A stretch of DNA of 12,500 bases from Victivallales bacterium (GCA_017538465.1 JAFYIW010000108.1:1-12500); one strand, 5' to 3'. Numbered from the stretch's first letter, positions 1-7,699 are shown. The notes: generated by a model not told the origin, from the letters alone. Translations and numbers: made by a program.

Positions 1-471
1 AACGCCATCATCATCATGACCTCAAACGTCGGCAGCCGGGCCTCCTCCGATGCCATCAATCTCCTTGGCTTCAACAAAAGCGACGCCGACCAGGCGCAGA
101 ACCGCCAGGACATCATCCAGCGCGTGATGAGGAAGACTTTTCCCCCGGAATTCCGCAACCGCATCCAGACCACGATGATGATGAATGACCTGGATCTGAA
201 GGCGCTGAAGCAGATTGTGGAAAAGACGCTCGCCTTGGCCAATCAGCAGCTGGCCAGGCAGAAGGTGACGATTTGGCTGACGCCAGACGCGATTCTGAAA
301 ATCGCCCGGCAGGCGGCAGAAGAGCATCTCGGCGGACGGCCGGTGGAACGCCTCTTCGAGGAGGTCGTCAAACAGCAATTGGTCGATGAGCTGCTCTTCG
401 GGAAACTCGCCAAGGGCGGCAAGGCGACAATTGACTACCAGGACGAGCGATTCCAATATCAGTTCGCATAA
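1..471 (+). CDS. ClpC/ClpA-type AAA+ unfoldase, C-terminal fragment (5' end outside window)
   Basis: The reading frame is open from base 1 and ends at TAA 469-471, leaving about 156 residues of the second AAA+ module. It begins in the sensor-1 strand (IIIMTSN, fragment residues 3-9). A Leu-Gly-Phe at residues 22-24 sits where ClpA and ClpC carry the loop that docks into ClpP. The arginine-finger segment PEFRNRI and the sensor-2 GGRP (C-terminal small domain) follow, and the end LVDELLFGKLAKGG resembles ClpA/ClpC tails. The family unfolds proteins with ATP and threads them into the ClpP peptidase in the cytoplasm. The LGF loop argues for a ClpP partner rather than the disaggregase ClpB, but the diagnostic N-terminal and middle domains are outside the window, so no symbol is given. 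Downstream is a hairpin-rich stretch and then a convergent prepilin-like gene. Confidence 0.9.
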   Translation, partial: NAIIIMTSNVGSRASSDAINLLGFNKSDADQAQNRQDIIQRVMRKTFPPEFRNRIQTTMMMNDLDLKALKQIVEKTLALANQQLARQKVTIWLTPDAILKIARQAAEEHLGGRPVERLFEEVVKQQLVDELLFGKLAKGGKATIDYQDERFQYQFA

Positions 472-523
472 ATCGATGCTTATTGCCGAATAGACCGTAT
501 GTCCCCTGCCCTGATCCCGTGAC

Positions 524-556
524 CTAGTTCCGTGCCCGCGCATTCTTGCGCAGGTA
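524..556. repeat. 33-bp hairpin-forming repeat, copy 1 (second copy at 7434-7466)
   Basis: The 33 bases from CTAG to GGTA match positions 7434-7466 at 29 of 33 sites. Both copies fold into a short stem around the loop ATTCTT, and each lies 3' of a gene (53 bp after the Clp stop, 28 bp after the znuB-fusion stop). In copy 1 the arms can also pair further right: GCGCAG 548-553 with CTGCGC 560-565, or CCCGCGC 535-541 with GCGCGGG 562-568. This looks like a REP-type intergenic repeat. Two copies in 12.5 kb are suggestive only. Confidence 0.55.
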
Positions 557-598
557 GTTCTGCGCGGGTAAAAAATTCCAGAAAAAGCCAGAAAAATC

Positions 599-637
599 AA
601 AATGGGCACCACTTCCGGAAGAAGCGGTGCCCATTTT
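599..637 (-). terminator. Strong hairpin terminator, probably for the prepilin-like gene
   Basis: AAAATGGGCACC (599-610) pairs perfectly with GGTGCCCATTTT (626-637). CTTC 612-615 can pair further with GAAG 621-624 inside the loop. Read leftward, the stem lies 31 bases after the prepilin stop and is followed by a T-rich run (complement of 581-598), as in intrinsic terminators. Because the outer arms are A- and T-tracts, it could also work rightward for the Clp gene, whose stop is 127 bases upstream. Confidence 0.75.
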
Positions 638-668
638 GCATCTAGTTAAGCGTTAGACGCTTGACTGA

Positions 669-1349
669 TTAGTACTGAGTGCTGGTCAGACCGAGCTTGA
701 CCTTCTCGGGACGGACAGAGTCATACTCCTCAGCAGCGAAGCCCTCGGCGTGGCCGTCGAAGAAATAGACGTTGAACTTGTCACCGTGACGATAGGCGAG
801 GAAGCCGGCGCCCTCGATTTCGGTCGTGCTGCAGAAGGGATACAGAACGGCGGCCAGCTGTCCGCAGTCGGCCAGCATCAGGGTGGCGGAGGGGTTCTCG
901 GTGGTCATGTTCGGGGCGATGTTGGCACAGGTGCCGTAGTTGGCAGCGGCGGTGGCATTGGAGACGCCGTTCGCGCCGTAGGAGAGCAGGAACTTCGCGT
1001 CGCCCTGGCCAGCGGTGTAGGCATTGGTCTTCGCGGTGTCGGCGGGGCACTCGAAGGTCTTCTCGTTGGTCACATACAGGTTGATCAGGCCATACCAGCT
1101 ATCACCGGTGGTGTCCAGATTCTTGTAGGCGGAGGTGTAGCTGGTCTTGACGTACGGCAGATTGTCGTCGAAGTTGTCGACATACATGTGCACGCCATTA
1201 CCAATCTGCTTGAGGTTGTTGATGCAGGAGATGTTACGGGCACGCTCACGGGCCTTAGCCAGCACGGGCAGCAACATACCAGCCAGAATGGCAATGATCG
1301 CGATGACGACCAGAAGCTCGATTAGGGTGAAGACGGTTTGCTTCTTCAT
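669..1349 (-). CDS. Prepilin-type N-terminal methylation-domain protein (pseudopilin-like)
   Basis: This 226-residue protein begins with a short basic leader (MKKQTV), then FTLIELLVVIAIIAILAG, the type IV prepilin/pseudopilin signature with Glu at +5 (residue 11). The pattern LLPVLAKARERAR and C-NNLKQIG follows. The C-terminal region has a segment of the form RHG-NV-FFDGH (ending near residue 202), common in DUF1559-type pseudopilins of PVC bacteria. The hydrophobic helix would anchor the protein in the inner membrane before processing; the globular part would be exported. Residue -1 is Val, not the Gly usually preferred by prepilin peptidase. The ATG is preceded by AAGGA with a 9-base spacer. 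A consensus-like promoter, a 135-base leader, a strong terminator and C-ending codons suggest high expression. No secretion or pilus assembly gene is adjacent. The exact role is unknown. Confidence 0.85.
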   Translation of the reverse strand: MKKQTVFTLIELLVVIAIIAILAGMLLPVLAKARERARNISCINNLKQIGNGVHMYVDNFDDNLPYVKTSYTSAYKNLDTTGDSWYGLINLYVTNEKTFECPADTAKTNAYTAGQGDAKFLLSYGANGVSNATAAANYGTCANIAPNMTTENPSATLMLADCGQLAAVLYPFCSTTEIEGAGFLAYRHGDKFNVYFFDGHAEGFAAEEYDSVRPEKVKLGLTSTQY

Positions 1350-1676
1350 GGAATCTCTATCCTTCTTGTGTTTGTGTTTTAGTTGAAAGGCGAAGCCTTA
1401 TGTTTAACGTTTCAAAGCAAAGACAAAAAAGCACGGCAGAATCCTGTCTGCGTACTGTTTCAACCCCAGTTTTACAGGGTTTCAAGTGTAATTATAGGAT
1501 TTTTTCCTGGAATATCAAGTTTCCCGAAAGTTTTTTCGTGGAATTTCCGTATTCAGTCAATTATTTTCAGAACACGACAAAACGCGACAATTCCATTTTT
1601 ATGGTCAATCCGTCATCGTCAGGCACTCCCCCTCCCACTCCCCGTTGCAATTCTCCAAGTGATTTGATTCCAGCGG
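1350..1676. other. AT-rich intergenic region between the prepilin-like gene and typA
   Basis: No credible gene was seen here. The region is clearly more AT-rich than its neighbours. It holds the leftward promoter at 1491-1518 and a 5' leader for the prepilin-like gene. The leader contains a small hairpin, AAGGC 1387-1391 with GCCTT 1395-1399. GTTTCAA occurs three times on the plus strand (1409-1415, 1457-1463, 1479-1485), with no clear meaning. I found no convincing intrinsic terminator directly after typA. Confidence 0.6.
1491..1518 (-). promoter_or_regulatory. Sigma70-type promoter for the prepilin-like gene
   Basis: On the minus strand, TTGATA (complement of 1513-1518) and a perfect TATAAT (complement of 1491-1496) are separated by 16 bases. 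Transcription would start near 1484, giving a leader of about 135 bases before the ATG at 1349. It is the best consensus match noticed in the window and lies in an AT-rich gap, but no experiment supports it. Confidence 0.65.
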
Positions 1677-3500
<1,824 letters not shown>

Positions 3501-3512
3501 AAAAACACCTTA

Positions 3513-3526
3513 CTCCTGTCAAGGAG
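3513..3526 (-). promoter_or_regulatory. typA: Hairpin covering an SD-like AGGAG in the typA leader
   Basis: In the typA transcript, CTCCT (complement of 3522-3526) can pair with AGGAG (complement of 3513-3517) across the loop TGAC. The AGGAG lies 12 bases before the ATG. A nearer AAGG, seven bases before the ATG, stays free. The hairpin could modulate initiation, but with five pairs it may be fortuitous. Confidence 0.35.
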
Positions 3527-3536
3527 TTTCACAATT

Positions 3537-3551
3537 TGTCGTAATTCGACA
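3537..3551. promoter_or_regulatory. Interrupted palindrome upstream of typA
   Basis: TGTCG (3537-3541) and CGACA (3547-3551) form a perfect five-base inverted repeat around TAATT, in an AT-rich stretch about 40-50 bp upstream of typA. The size and placement suit a dimeric regulator site near the typA promoter. The regulator cannot be named from sequence alone. Confidence 0.3.
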
Positions 3552-3696
3552 TAAAATAAACCTTCTAGACAACTTTGACGGATGTCCTGGCGCTTTTTTG
3601 GAGATTTTGACGATTCGGTGGAGATTAAAGAAGAGAAAGAAGGGGAGGACCTGGAGCGGCGAAGAGACGAGCCACGGCCCAAGCGAGTTGCCAATC

Positions 3697-3711
3697 CATA
3701 ATTATATTATG
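3697..3711. promoter_or_regulatory. AT-rich palindrome ahead of the zinc locus, candidate Zur/Fur-type operator
   Basis: CATAAT (3697-3702) and ATTATG (3706-3711) are perfect inverted arms around TAT. The site lies about 100 bp before the first gene of the zinc locus and contains -10-like sequence. Zinc loci are commonly repressed by Zur, a Fur-family protein binding AT-rich dyads. The assignment is inferred from context; no verified box for this phylum was compared. Confidence 0.35.
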
Positions 3712-3813
3712 TCTCTTGCACATCCGTCTCCGTAAATGGCCGATGCGCACGCATGAAACTTCTTCGCCATGGACGGTGTCCAACCTTCTGGTTTCCGTTT
3801 CTTCATTGTTGCC

Positions 3814-4122
3814 ATGACCCTTTCCCGCACAATTCGGCATCGTCTGGCCGGCGGCCTGCTGGCCACGGCCCTCCTTTTGTGCGTGTTCACCGCCACCGCA
3901 GTCCTTCTTGACGAGTCCAGCCACGACTGCGAGGGCGAGAACTGCCCCGTCTGCCAACTTATCCACATGGCAAAGGACACCTTGACACTACGGAATTTCA
4001 CGGTGCCTCAGGCTGTCAGCCCCTCCTGCGCCGCAGTGCCACGCCCCCTGCGCCATCTTGCCCCCCGGGTGACGCTGCCCGCCACCAGTCCTGTCCTTCT
4101 GAAAATCCGCCTGAACAATTGA
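3814..4122 (+). CDS. Small membrane-anchored His/Cys-rich protein of the zinc locus
   Basis: Starting at ATG 3814 the product has 102 residues: a basic N-terminus (RTIRHR, 5-10), a hydrophobic segment (about 11-32), then a His/Cys cluster with His37, Cys39, Cys44, Cys47 and His51 in the pattern H-D-C-x4-C-P-x-C-x3-H. The rest is a Pro/Ala-rich tail. An in-frame ATG at 3769 would add 15 residues, but the shorter start gives a classic signal-anchor layout and better-matching codon use; neither start has a clear SD. Small proteins with an HDC--E-CP-C motif are, to my knowledge, found beside zinc ABC transporters in Firmicutes. A metal-binding accessory role at the outer face of the membrane is inferred. 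It precedes znuA by 89 bp and probably shares its transcript. Confidence 0.7.
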   Translation: MTLSRTIRHRLAGGLLATALLLCVFTATAVLLDESSHDCEGENCPVCQLIHMAKDTLTLRNFTVPQAVSPSCAAVPRPLRHLAPRVTLPATSPVLLKIRLNN

Positions 4123-4128
4123 GCGGAG

Positions 4129-4202
4129 CTGCATCCCGGCTGTTCCCCGGCGTGCCTTATCGCCATGCGCCGCATATCCCTATCCCGTTTTACGGGATGC
4201 AG
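4129..4202 (+). repeat. Inverted repeat in the leader of znuA
   Basis: CTGCATCCC (4129-4137) pairs perfectly with GGGATGCAG (4194-4202). The right arm can instead pair locally, ATCCCG 4182-4187 with CGGGAT 4193-4198 around TTTTA. The two forms exclude each other, and both end just before the znuA ATG at 4212. It may regulate translation or protect the mRNA; no function is shown. Confidence 0.4.
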
Positions 4203-4211
4203 TAGAAAACA

Positions 4212-5267
4212 ATGAAAATGCCGAATATGAAACCTCTCTGGATTTACTCTTTGGTCGTCGCCGTCTTTGTCTGTCTGGCGACTGGTTGCTCCAACGCGCC
4301 GGGAAACGGCGGCGGACAATCCGGCAAACTCAAGATCATCGCCACCACTTTCCCGGAATACGACTGGACGCGGCAAATCCTCGGCAGCCATGCCGCCGAA
4401 GTCGAGCTGGTGCTGCTGCTGGACTCGGGCGTGGATTTGCATAACTACGAACCCACCGCCAAGGATTTGATGAAAGTGGGCAACTGCGACCTCTTCATCC
4501 ATGTGGGCGGCGCCTCGGACAAGTGGGTGCCCAGCGCACTGGAGGCTGTCCCCAACCCGCGTCGCCAGGTGGTGAACCTGCTTGCCGTACTCGGCGACCA
4601 CGTCCATGAGGAGGAGCATGTCGAGGGCATGGAGGAGCATCACCATGACCATGACGAAGACCACGACGAACATCACCACGATGATGACGAAGACCACGAC
4701 GAACATCACCACGACGAAGACGAACACGAGGCGGACGAACACGTGTGGCTTTCGCTCCGACTGGCGCAACGCTCTTGCCGCGCCATCGCCGAACGGCTCG
4801 CCGCGCTGGATCCCGCGAATGCCGAAGACTACCGCGCGAACTGCGAGGCATATTGTCAAAAACTCGCCGCTTTGGACGCGCAGTACCAGCAGGCCGCCGA
4901 TGACGCGACTGTCAAAGTACTGCTTTTCGGCGACCGCTTCCCCTTCCGCTATCTTGCGGAGGACTACGGCCTGAAATACTACGCGGCGTTCACCGGCTGC
5001 TCCGCCGAGGCGGAGGCCAGTTTCAAGACGGTCACCTTCCTGGCCGCCAAAGTGGATGAACTCAATCTCCCGTGCGTGCTGGCCATCGAGGGCGCTCAGC
5101 ATCGCCTCGCCGAGACAATCGTGGATTCCACGAAGACCGCCAAGAACCGCCCCGTTCTTGTCCTGGACTCCCTCCAGGGAACCACCTTGAAAAACGCCGC
5201 GGACGGCAAGACCTACCTCGGAACAATGGAGAAGAACCTCGAAGTGCTGCGCCAGGCACTGCGATAA
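4212..5267 (+). CDS. znuA: Zinc ABC transporter substrate-binding lipoprotein with His-rich loop
   Basis: A 351-residue cluster A-I metal-binding protein. The N-terminal hydrophobic signal ends in a lipobox (ATGC, Cys26), so it should be lipid-anchored at the cell surface or periplasmic side. ATTFPEYDW (44-52) starts the first lobe and His77 in LHNYEPT is the likely first zinc ligand. Residues about 131-176 form a His/Asp/Glu-rich loop typical of zinc rather than manganese proteins, and His177 in EHVWLS is the likely second ligand. Where many ZnuA proteins have a third His, this one has GDRFPFRYL (240-248), followed by FTGCSAEAEASF; this matches a subfamily I recall from Firmicutes. Zinc is expected to be passed to the ZnuB permease powered by ZnuC. 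No strong SD is visible. The downstream gap to znuC contains strong hairpins. Confidence 0.9.
   Translation: MKMPNMKPLWIYSLVVAVFVCLATGCSNAPGNGGGQSGKLKIIATTFPEYDWTRQILGSHAAEVELVLLLDSGVDLHNYEPTAKDLMKVGNCDLFIHVGGASDKWVPSALEAVPNPRRQVVNLLAVLGDHVHEEEHVEGMEEHHHDHDEDHDEHHHDDDEDHDEHHHDEDEHEADEHVWLSLRLAQRSCRAIAERLAALDPANAEDYRANCEAYCQKLAALDAQYQQAADDATVKVLLFGDRFPFRYLAEDYGLKYYAAFTGCSAEAEASFKTVTFLAAKVDELNLPCVLAIEGAQHRLAETIVDSTKTAKNRPVLVLDSLQGTTLKNAADGKTYLGTMEKNLEVLRQALR
4653..4718 (+). repeat. znuA: 33-bp tandem duplication in the znuA His-rich loop
   Basis: Bases 4653-4685 and 4686-4718 are nearly identical 33-bp units, each coding an 11-residue block of the form DEDHDEHHHD plus one acidic residue. Partial units flank them. 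The array lengthens the metal-capturing loop and could expand or contract by slippage without a frameshift. Confidence 0.8.
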
Positions 5268-5271
5268 ACCT

Positions 5272-5328
5272 CGCTCGCTTGAGCGGGCGGAAGCCTAAGG
5301 ACGGGGGACGCGCCGACGCGCGTCCCCC
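5272..5328 (+). other. Intergenic hairpins between znuA and znuC
   Basis: Two hairpins fill this gap. CGCTC 5272-5276 pairs with GAGCG 5281-5285. GGGGGACGCG 5303-5312 pairs with CGCGTCCCCC 5319-5328, a perfect 10-bp GC-rich stem. No T-run follows, so a full intrinsic terminator is unlikely. A stem here could stabilise the znuA message or reduce read-through, giving more binding protein than transporter. Confidence 0.55.
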
Positions 5329-5380
5329 CGTGGCAATCCCGCATCTCCTGCGAAGCGCCCATTTTCCAAGCCTACTCCCC

Positions 5381-6085
5381 ATGTCACTTCTTACCGCAAA
5401 CAATCTGACTCTAGGCTACGGCGACCGGCTGCTGCTCAAAGGCTTGAATTTCTCCGTGAACGAGGGGGAATTCCTGTGCATCGTCGGCGAAAACGGCTCC
5501 GGCAAAAGCACGCTGGTGCGGTGCCTGCTGGGCCTGCAGAAACCAGCCGGAGGCGTCATCCAGCCAGGCGAGGGACTGGCCCTCAACCAAATCGGCTACC
5601 TCCCGCAGCAGACGGTGGTCCAGAAGGACTTCCCCGCCACCGTCTGGGAGATTGTCCTCTCCGGATGCCAGGGACACTGCGGGTTGTGGCCCTTCTACAG
5701 CAAGGCGGACAAGGCTCTGGCAAAGGCGAATATCGCCCGCATGGGATTGACCGAACTCACCCGCCGATGCTACCGCGAACTCTCCGGCGGCCAACAGCAG
5801 CGCGTGCTGCTGGCACGCGCTCTCTGCGCCACCAGACGGCTGATGCTCCTGGACGAGCCGGTCTCGGGTCTCGACCCCCGCATGACCGCCGAAATGTACC
5901 ACCTCATCGACAAGTTGAATCACCAGGAGAAAATCACCGTCATCATGGTGACCCATGACCTCGCCGCCGTGCGCGAATACGCCAGCCATGTGTTGCACAT
6001 CGGCAAGAAGCCCCTCTTCGGCACCAACCAGGAGTACTTCGCCAGCGACCTCGGGCATCACTTCACCACGCTTAGCCAAATGTAG
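5381..6085 (+). CDS. znuC: Zinc ABC transporter ATPase
   Basis: The 234-residue product is a complete single ABC nucleotide-binding domain. Walker A is GENGSGKST (36-44), the Q-loop lies in IGYLPQQ, the signature is LSGGQ (134-138), Walker B is LMLLDE (154-159, catalytic Glu159), and the switch His is His192 in MVTHD. The domain hydrolyses ATP on the inner face of the membrane to drive ZnuB. The same frame is open from 5072, but that upstream part overlaps znuA and has no family similarity; ATG 5381 gives the expected N-terminus MSLLTANNLTLGYG and length. No strong SD is visible. It lies 113 bp after znuA and 37 bp before the permease gene, within one apparent operon. Confidence 0.93.
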   Translation: MSLLTANNLTLGYGDRLLLKGLNFSVNEGEFLCIVGENGSGKSTLVRCLLGLQKPAGGVIQPGEGLALNQIGYLPQQTVVQKDFPATVWEIVLSGCQGHCGLWPFYSKADKALAKANIARMGLTELTRRCYRELSGGQQQRVLLARALCATRRLMLLDEPVSGLDPRMTAEMYHLIDKLNHQEKITVIMVTHDLAAVREYASHVLHIGKKPLFGTNQEYFASDLGHHFTTLSQM

Positions 6086-6122
6086 CGGTTTTAAGTCCAG
6101 TCACCCCTAGCCCCTTTCCAGT

Positions 6123-7406
6123 ATGTTCGATTATCTCTGCGCGACCTTTTATCTCGACCAGCCAATGGTTCAAAATGCCCTGCTCGTCGGCGTGCTGATT
6201 TCACTGTGCGCTTCGCTTTTGGGCGTCACGCTGGTGCTCAAGCGCTTCTCGCTGATCGGCGACGGACTTTCCCATGTCGCGTTCGGCGCGATGGCCATTG
6301 CCGGCGTGCTGAATTTCACCCACGACATGTATTTCATTCTGCCGGCCACCATCCTCTGTGCAATACTGATGCTGCGGGCCGGACAGAACACCGTCATCAT
6401 GGGCGACGCGGTGGTCGCGATTCTCTCGGTGGCCTCGCTGGCCATCGGCTATCTGCTGGTGAACCTCTTCTCCTCCTCCACCAACCTCACCGGCGACGTG
6501 TGCACCACCCTCTTCGGCTCGACCTCCATCCTCACCCTCAAGCCGTTCGACGTTTACCTGAGCATCGGACTCTCGCTCGCGGTCATCGCCATCTTCGTCT
6601 TGTTCTACAACAAAATCTTCGCTTGCACCTTCGACGAGGACTTCGCCCGCGCAACCGGCACCCCGGTCACCATCTACAATTTCTTCATTGCGGCGGTCAT
6701 CGCGGTCATCATCGTGCTGGCGATGAAGCTGGTGGGTGCGTTGCTGATCTCCGCGCTGATCATCTTCCCCGCGCTCTCGGCGATGCGCGTCTTCCGGTCG
6801 TTCCTGGCGGTGACCATCTGCTCCGCCGTCCTCTCTGTGGTCTGCTCGCTCGCCGGACTCCTGGTCTCCATCGTCGCAGGCACTCCGGTGGGCTCCACCA
6901 TCGTCTGCTTTGACCTAGTCACTTTCGCGATCTTCAGCCTCGTTGGACTTGCCCGGCGGCGTTTCCGGGTGAGCCTCCCCGCCGCCGCGGCTGCCTGCCT
7001 GGCAATTCTCATGCTGGCGAGCTGCTCCTGCTCCAAGAGTCCCACGCCGCCCGCCGTGGCGGACAACGAGGTTTACGACATTGACCTGCTGCAACAGAAC
7101 GAAACCATGGCCTGGGCGCTCGCCTCCAACGTGACGCAGACCCCGGATGACTACGCGGGAATGCGAATCCGCCTCGCCGGACGTTTCGGACATGTCAAAA
7201 ATCCCGAAAACAACCAGGACATGCCGGCGTGCATCATCACGGACGCGACCGCCTGCTGCCAGATGCAGTTCGAGTTCGACCAGACGGGCTCCCCCTACCC
7301 CGCCGAGGGAACACGAATCATCCTCTCCGGCAAGTTGACTCCCGTCATGCGGGGCAAAACGAAGGCATGCTATCTGGAAAACGCCTCGTTCACTGTAGTG
7401 CAATAG
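6123..7406 (+). CDS. znuB: Zinc ABC permease fused to a C-terminal lipobox-bearing domain
   Basis: Residues 1-~280 are a normal-length ZnuB/ABC-3 permease with multiple hydrophobic helices and the conserved segment LKRFSLIGDGLSHVAFGAMA, which would form the membrane zinc channel with ZnuC. The frame then continues without a stop for about 145 more residues. This part starts with a basic stretch (RRRFR), a hydrophobic helix and a perfect lipobox L298-A299-S300-C301. A Pro/Ser linker follows, then a beta-rich, OB-fold-like domain with a conserved-looking ACIITDATACCQMQF (Cys378-Cys379). In Firmicutes zinc loci I recall a similar separate lipoprotein. The polypeptide may therefore be a fusion, or the second part may be produced from an internal start (GTG 6969 opens a lipoprotein-like signal, but no clear SD is seen). 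Confidence is high for the permease and moderate for the second domain. Confidence 0.88.
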   Translation: MFDYLCATFYLDQPMVQNALLVGVLISLCASLLGVTLVLKRFSLIGDGLSHVAFGAMAIAGVLNFTHDMYFILPATILCAILMLRAGQNTVIMGDAVVAILSVASLAIGYLLVNLFSSSTNLTGDVCTTLFGSTSILTLKPFDVYLSIGLSLAVIAIFVLFYNKIFACTFDEDFARATGTPVTIYNFFIAAVIAVIIVLAMKLVGALLISALIIFPALSAMRVFRSFLAVTICSAVLSVVCSLAGLLVSIVAGTPVGSTIVCFDLVTFAIFSLVGLARRRFRVSLPAAAAACLAILMLASCSCSKSPTPPAVADNEVYDIDLLQQNETMAWALASNVTQTPDDYAGMRIRLAGRFGHVKNPENNQDMPACIITDATACCQMQFEFDQTGSPYPAEGTRIILSGKLTPVMRGKTKACYLENASFTVVQ

Positions 7407-7428
7407 ACGACGCGGAGCTTGCGTCGTC
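7406..7428 (+). terminator. Hairpin directly after the znuB-fusion stop
   Basis: GACGACGC (7406-7413) pairs perfectly with GCGTCGTC (7421-7428) around a seven-base loop, beginning at the last base of the stop codon. No T-run follows, so it is a weak or Rho-assisted terminator, or a 3' stabilising stem. The 33-bp repeat copy begins six bases later. Confidence 0.4.
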
Positions 7429-7433
7429 CCGCG

Positions 7434-7466
7434 CTAGTCCCGTGCCTGCGCATTCTTGCACAGGCA
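7434..7466. repeat. 33-bp hairpin-forming repeat, copy 2
   Basis: It matches 524-556 at 29 of 33 positions. TGCCTGCGC (7443-7451) pairs with GCACAGGCA (7458-7466) around ATTCTT with one C-A mismatch. The differences from copy 1 mostly preserve or shift pairing (for example a C-A mismatch in copy 1 is a T-A pair here), which suits selection for a hairpin. Confidence 0.55.
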
Positions 7467-7512
7467 AGTGAACCGTTCCCTCAAAAGGAATTACATTAAG
7501 CGTATTGTACAT

Positions 7513-7690
7513 CCGAAGGTCGGTGTGCTGAATCACACCAACAGTGAATCGGGGTGAGAGTCCCCGGCTGTCGCGCAACCGTATGGCATTCCTCCAGGAG
7601 TCCTGGAGAAACGAAGTCGGATCCTGAGCCTTCGGGAAGTTCCACCATTTCCCACAAACGGGAAAGATTCTGTGCGCGTCACACAGGAGA
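7513..7690 (+). promoter_or_regulatory. Cobalamin-riboswitch-like leader RNA
   Basis: The outer stem CCGAAGG (7513-7519) with CCTTCGG (7629-7635) closes a 123-base aptamer. Inside are the hairpin GGTGTG 7522-7527/CACACC 7534-7539 and the core GGGGTGAGAGTCCCC followed by GGCTGTCGCGCAACCGTA (7551-7583), closely matching the cobalamin riboswitch core. Next come a stem, CTCCAGG 7592-7598/CCTGGAG 7602-7608, and a B12-box-like AAGTCGGATCCTGAGCC (7614-7630). The expression platform has TTTCCC 7648-7653/GGGAAA 7660-7665, and CTGTG 7670-7674/CACAG 7682-7686. The last hairpin overlaps the Shine-Dalgarno AGGAG (7685-7689) of the next gene, and its loop CGCG (7675-7678) is complementary to the CGCG in the core (7572-7575), a possible kissing loop. 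The usual GCCACTG junction motif is not evident and the peripheral arms are short, so this is a compact variant. Translational control of the pilin-like gene is inferred. Confidence 0.85.
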
Positions 7691-7699
7691 ACTGCCAGC

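Larger units (their letters stand above)
3501..3813. other. Divergent intergenic region between typA and the zinc locus
   Basis: No gene was recognised in the part between typA and the small zinc-locus protein. It must hold the leftward typA promoter and the rightward promoter of the zinc genes, though I could not assign clear -35/-10 pairs. Visible structure: the RBS-proximal hairpin 3513-3526, the interrupted palindrome 3537-3551 and the AT-rich palindrome 3697-3711. An in-frame upstream ATG at 3769 would extend the next gene by 15 codons. Confidence 0.5.

Noticed and set aside
4653..4718. CRISPR-like repeat array
   Set aside because: The repeats are directly adjacent, in frame and code for the His-rich loop of znuA; there are no spacers.
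4008..5102. Leftward frame with a hydrophobic VVVFVIIVVMFVVVF stretch that looks like a membrane protein
   Set aside because: The hydrophobic run is the antisense reading of the His/Asp codons of the znuA metal loop; no SD or family similarity supports it.
5072..5380. Upstream extension of the znuC frame
   Set aside because: It overlaps znuA in another frame, is Arg/Pro-rich without similarity to ABC ATPases, and ATG 5381 gives the normal family N-terminus.
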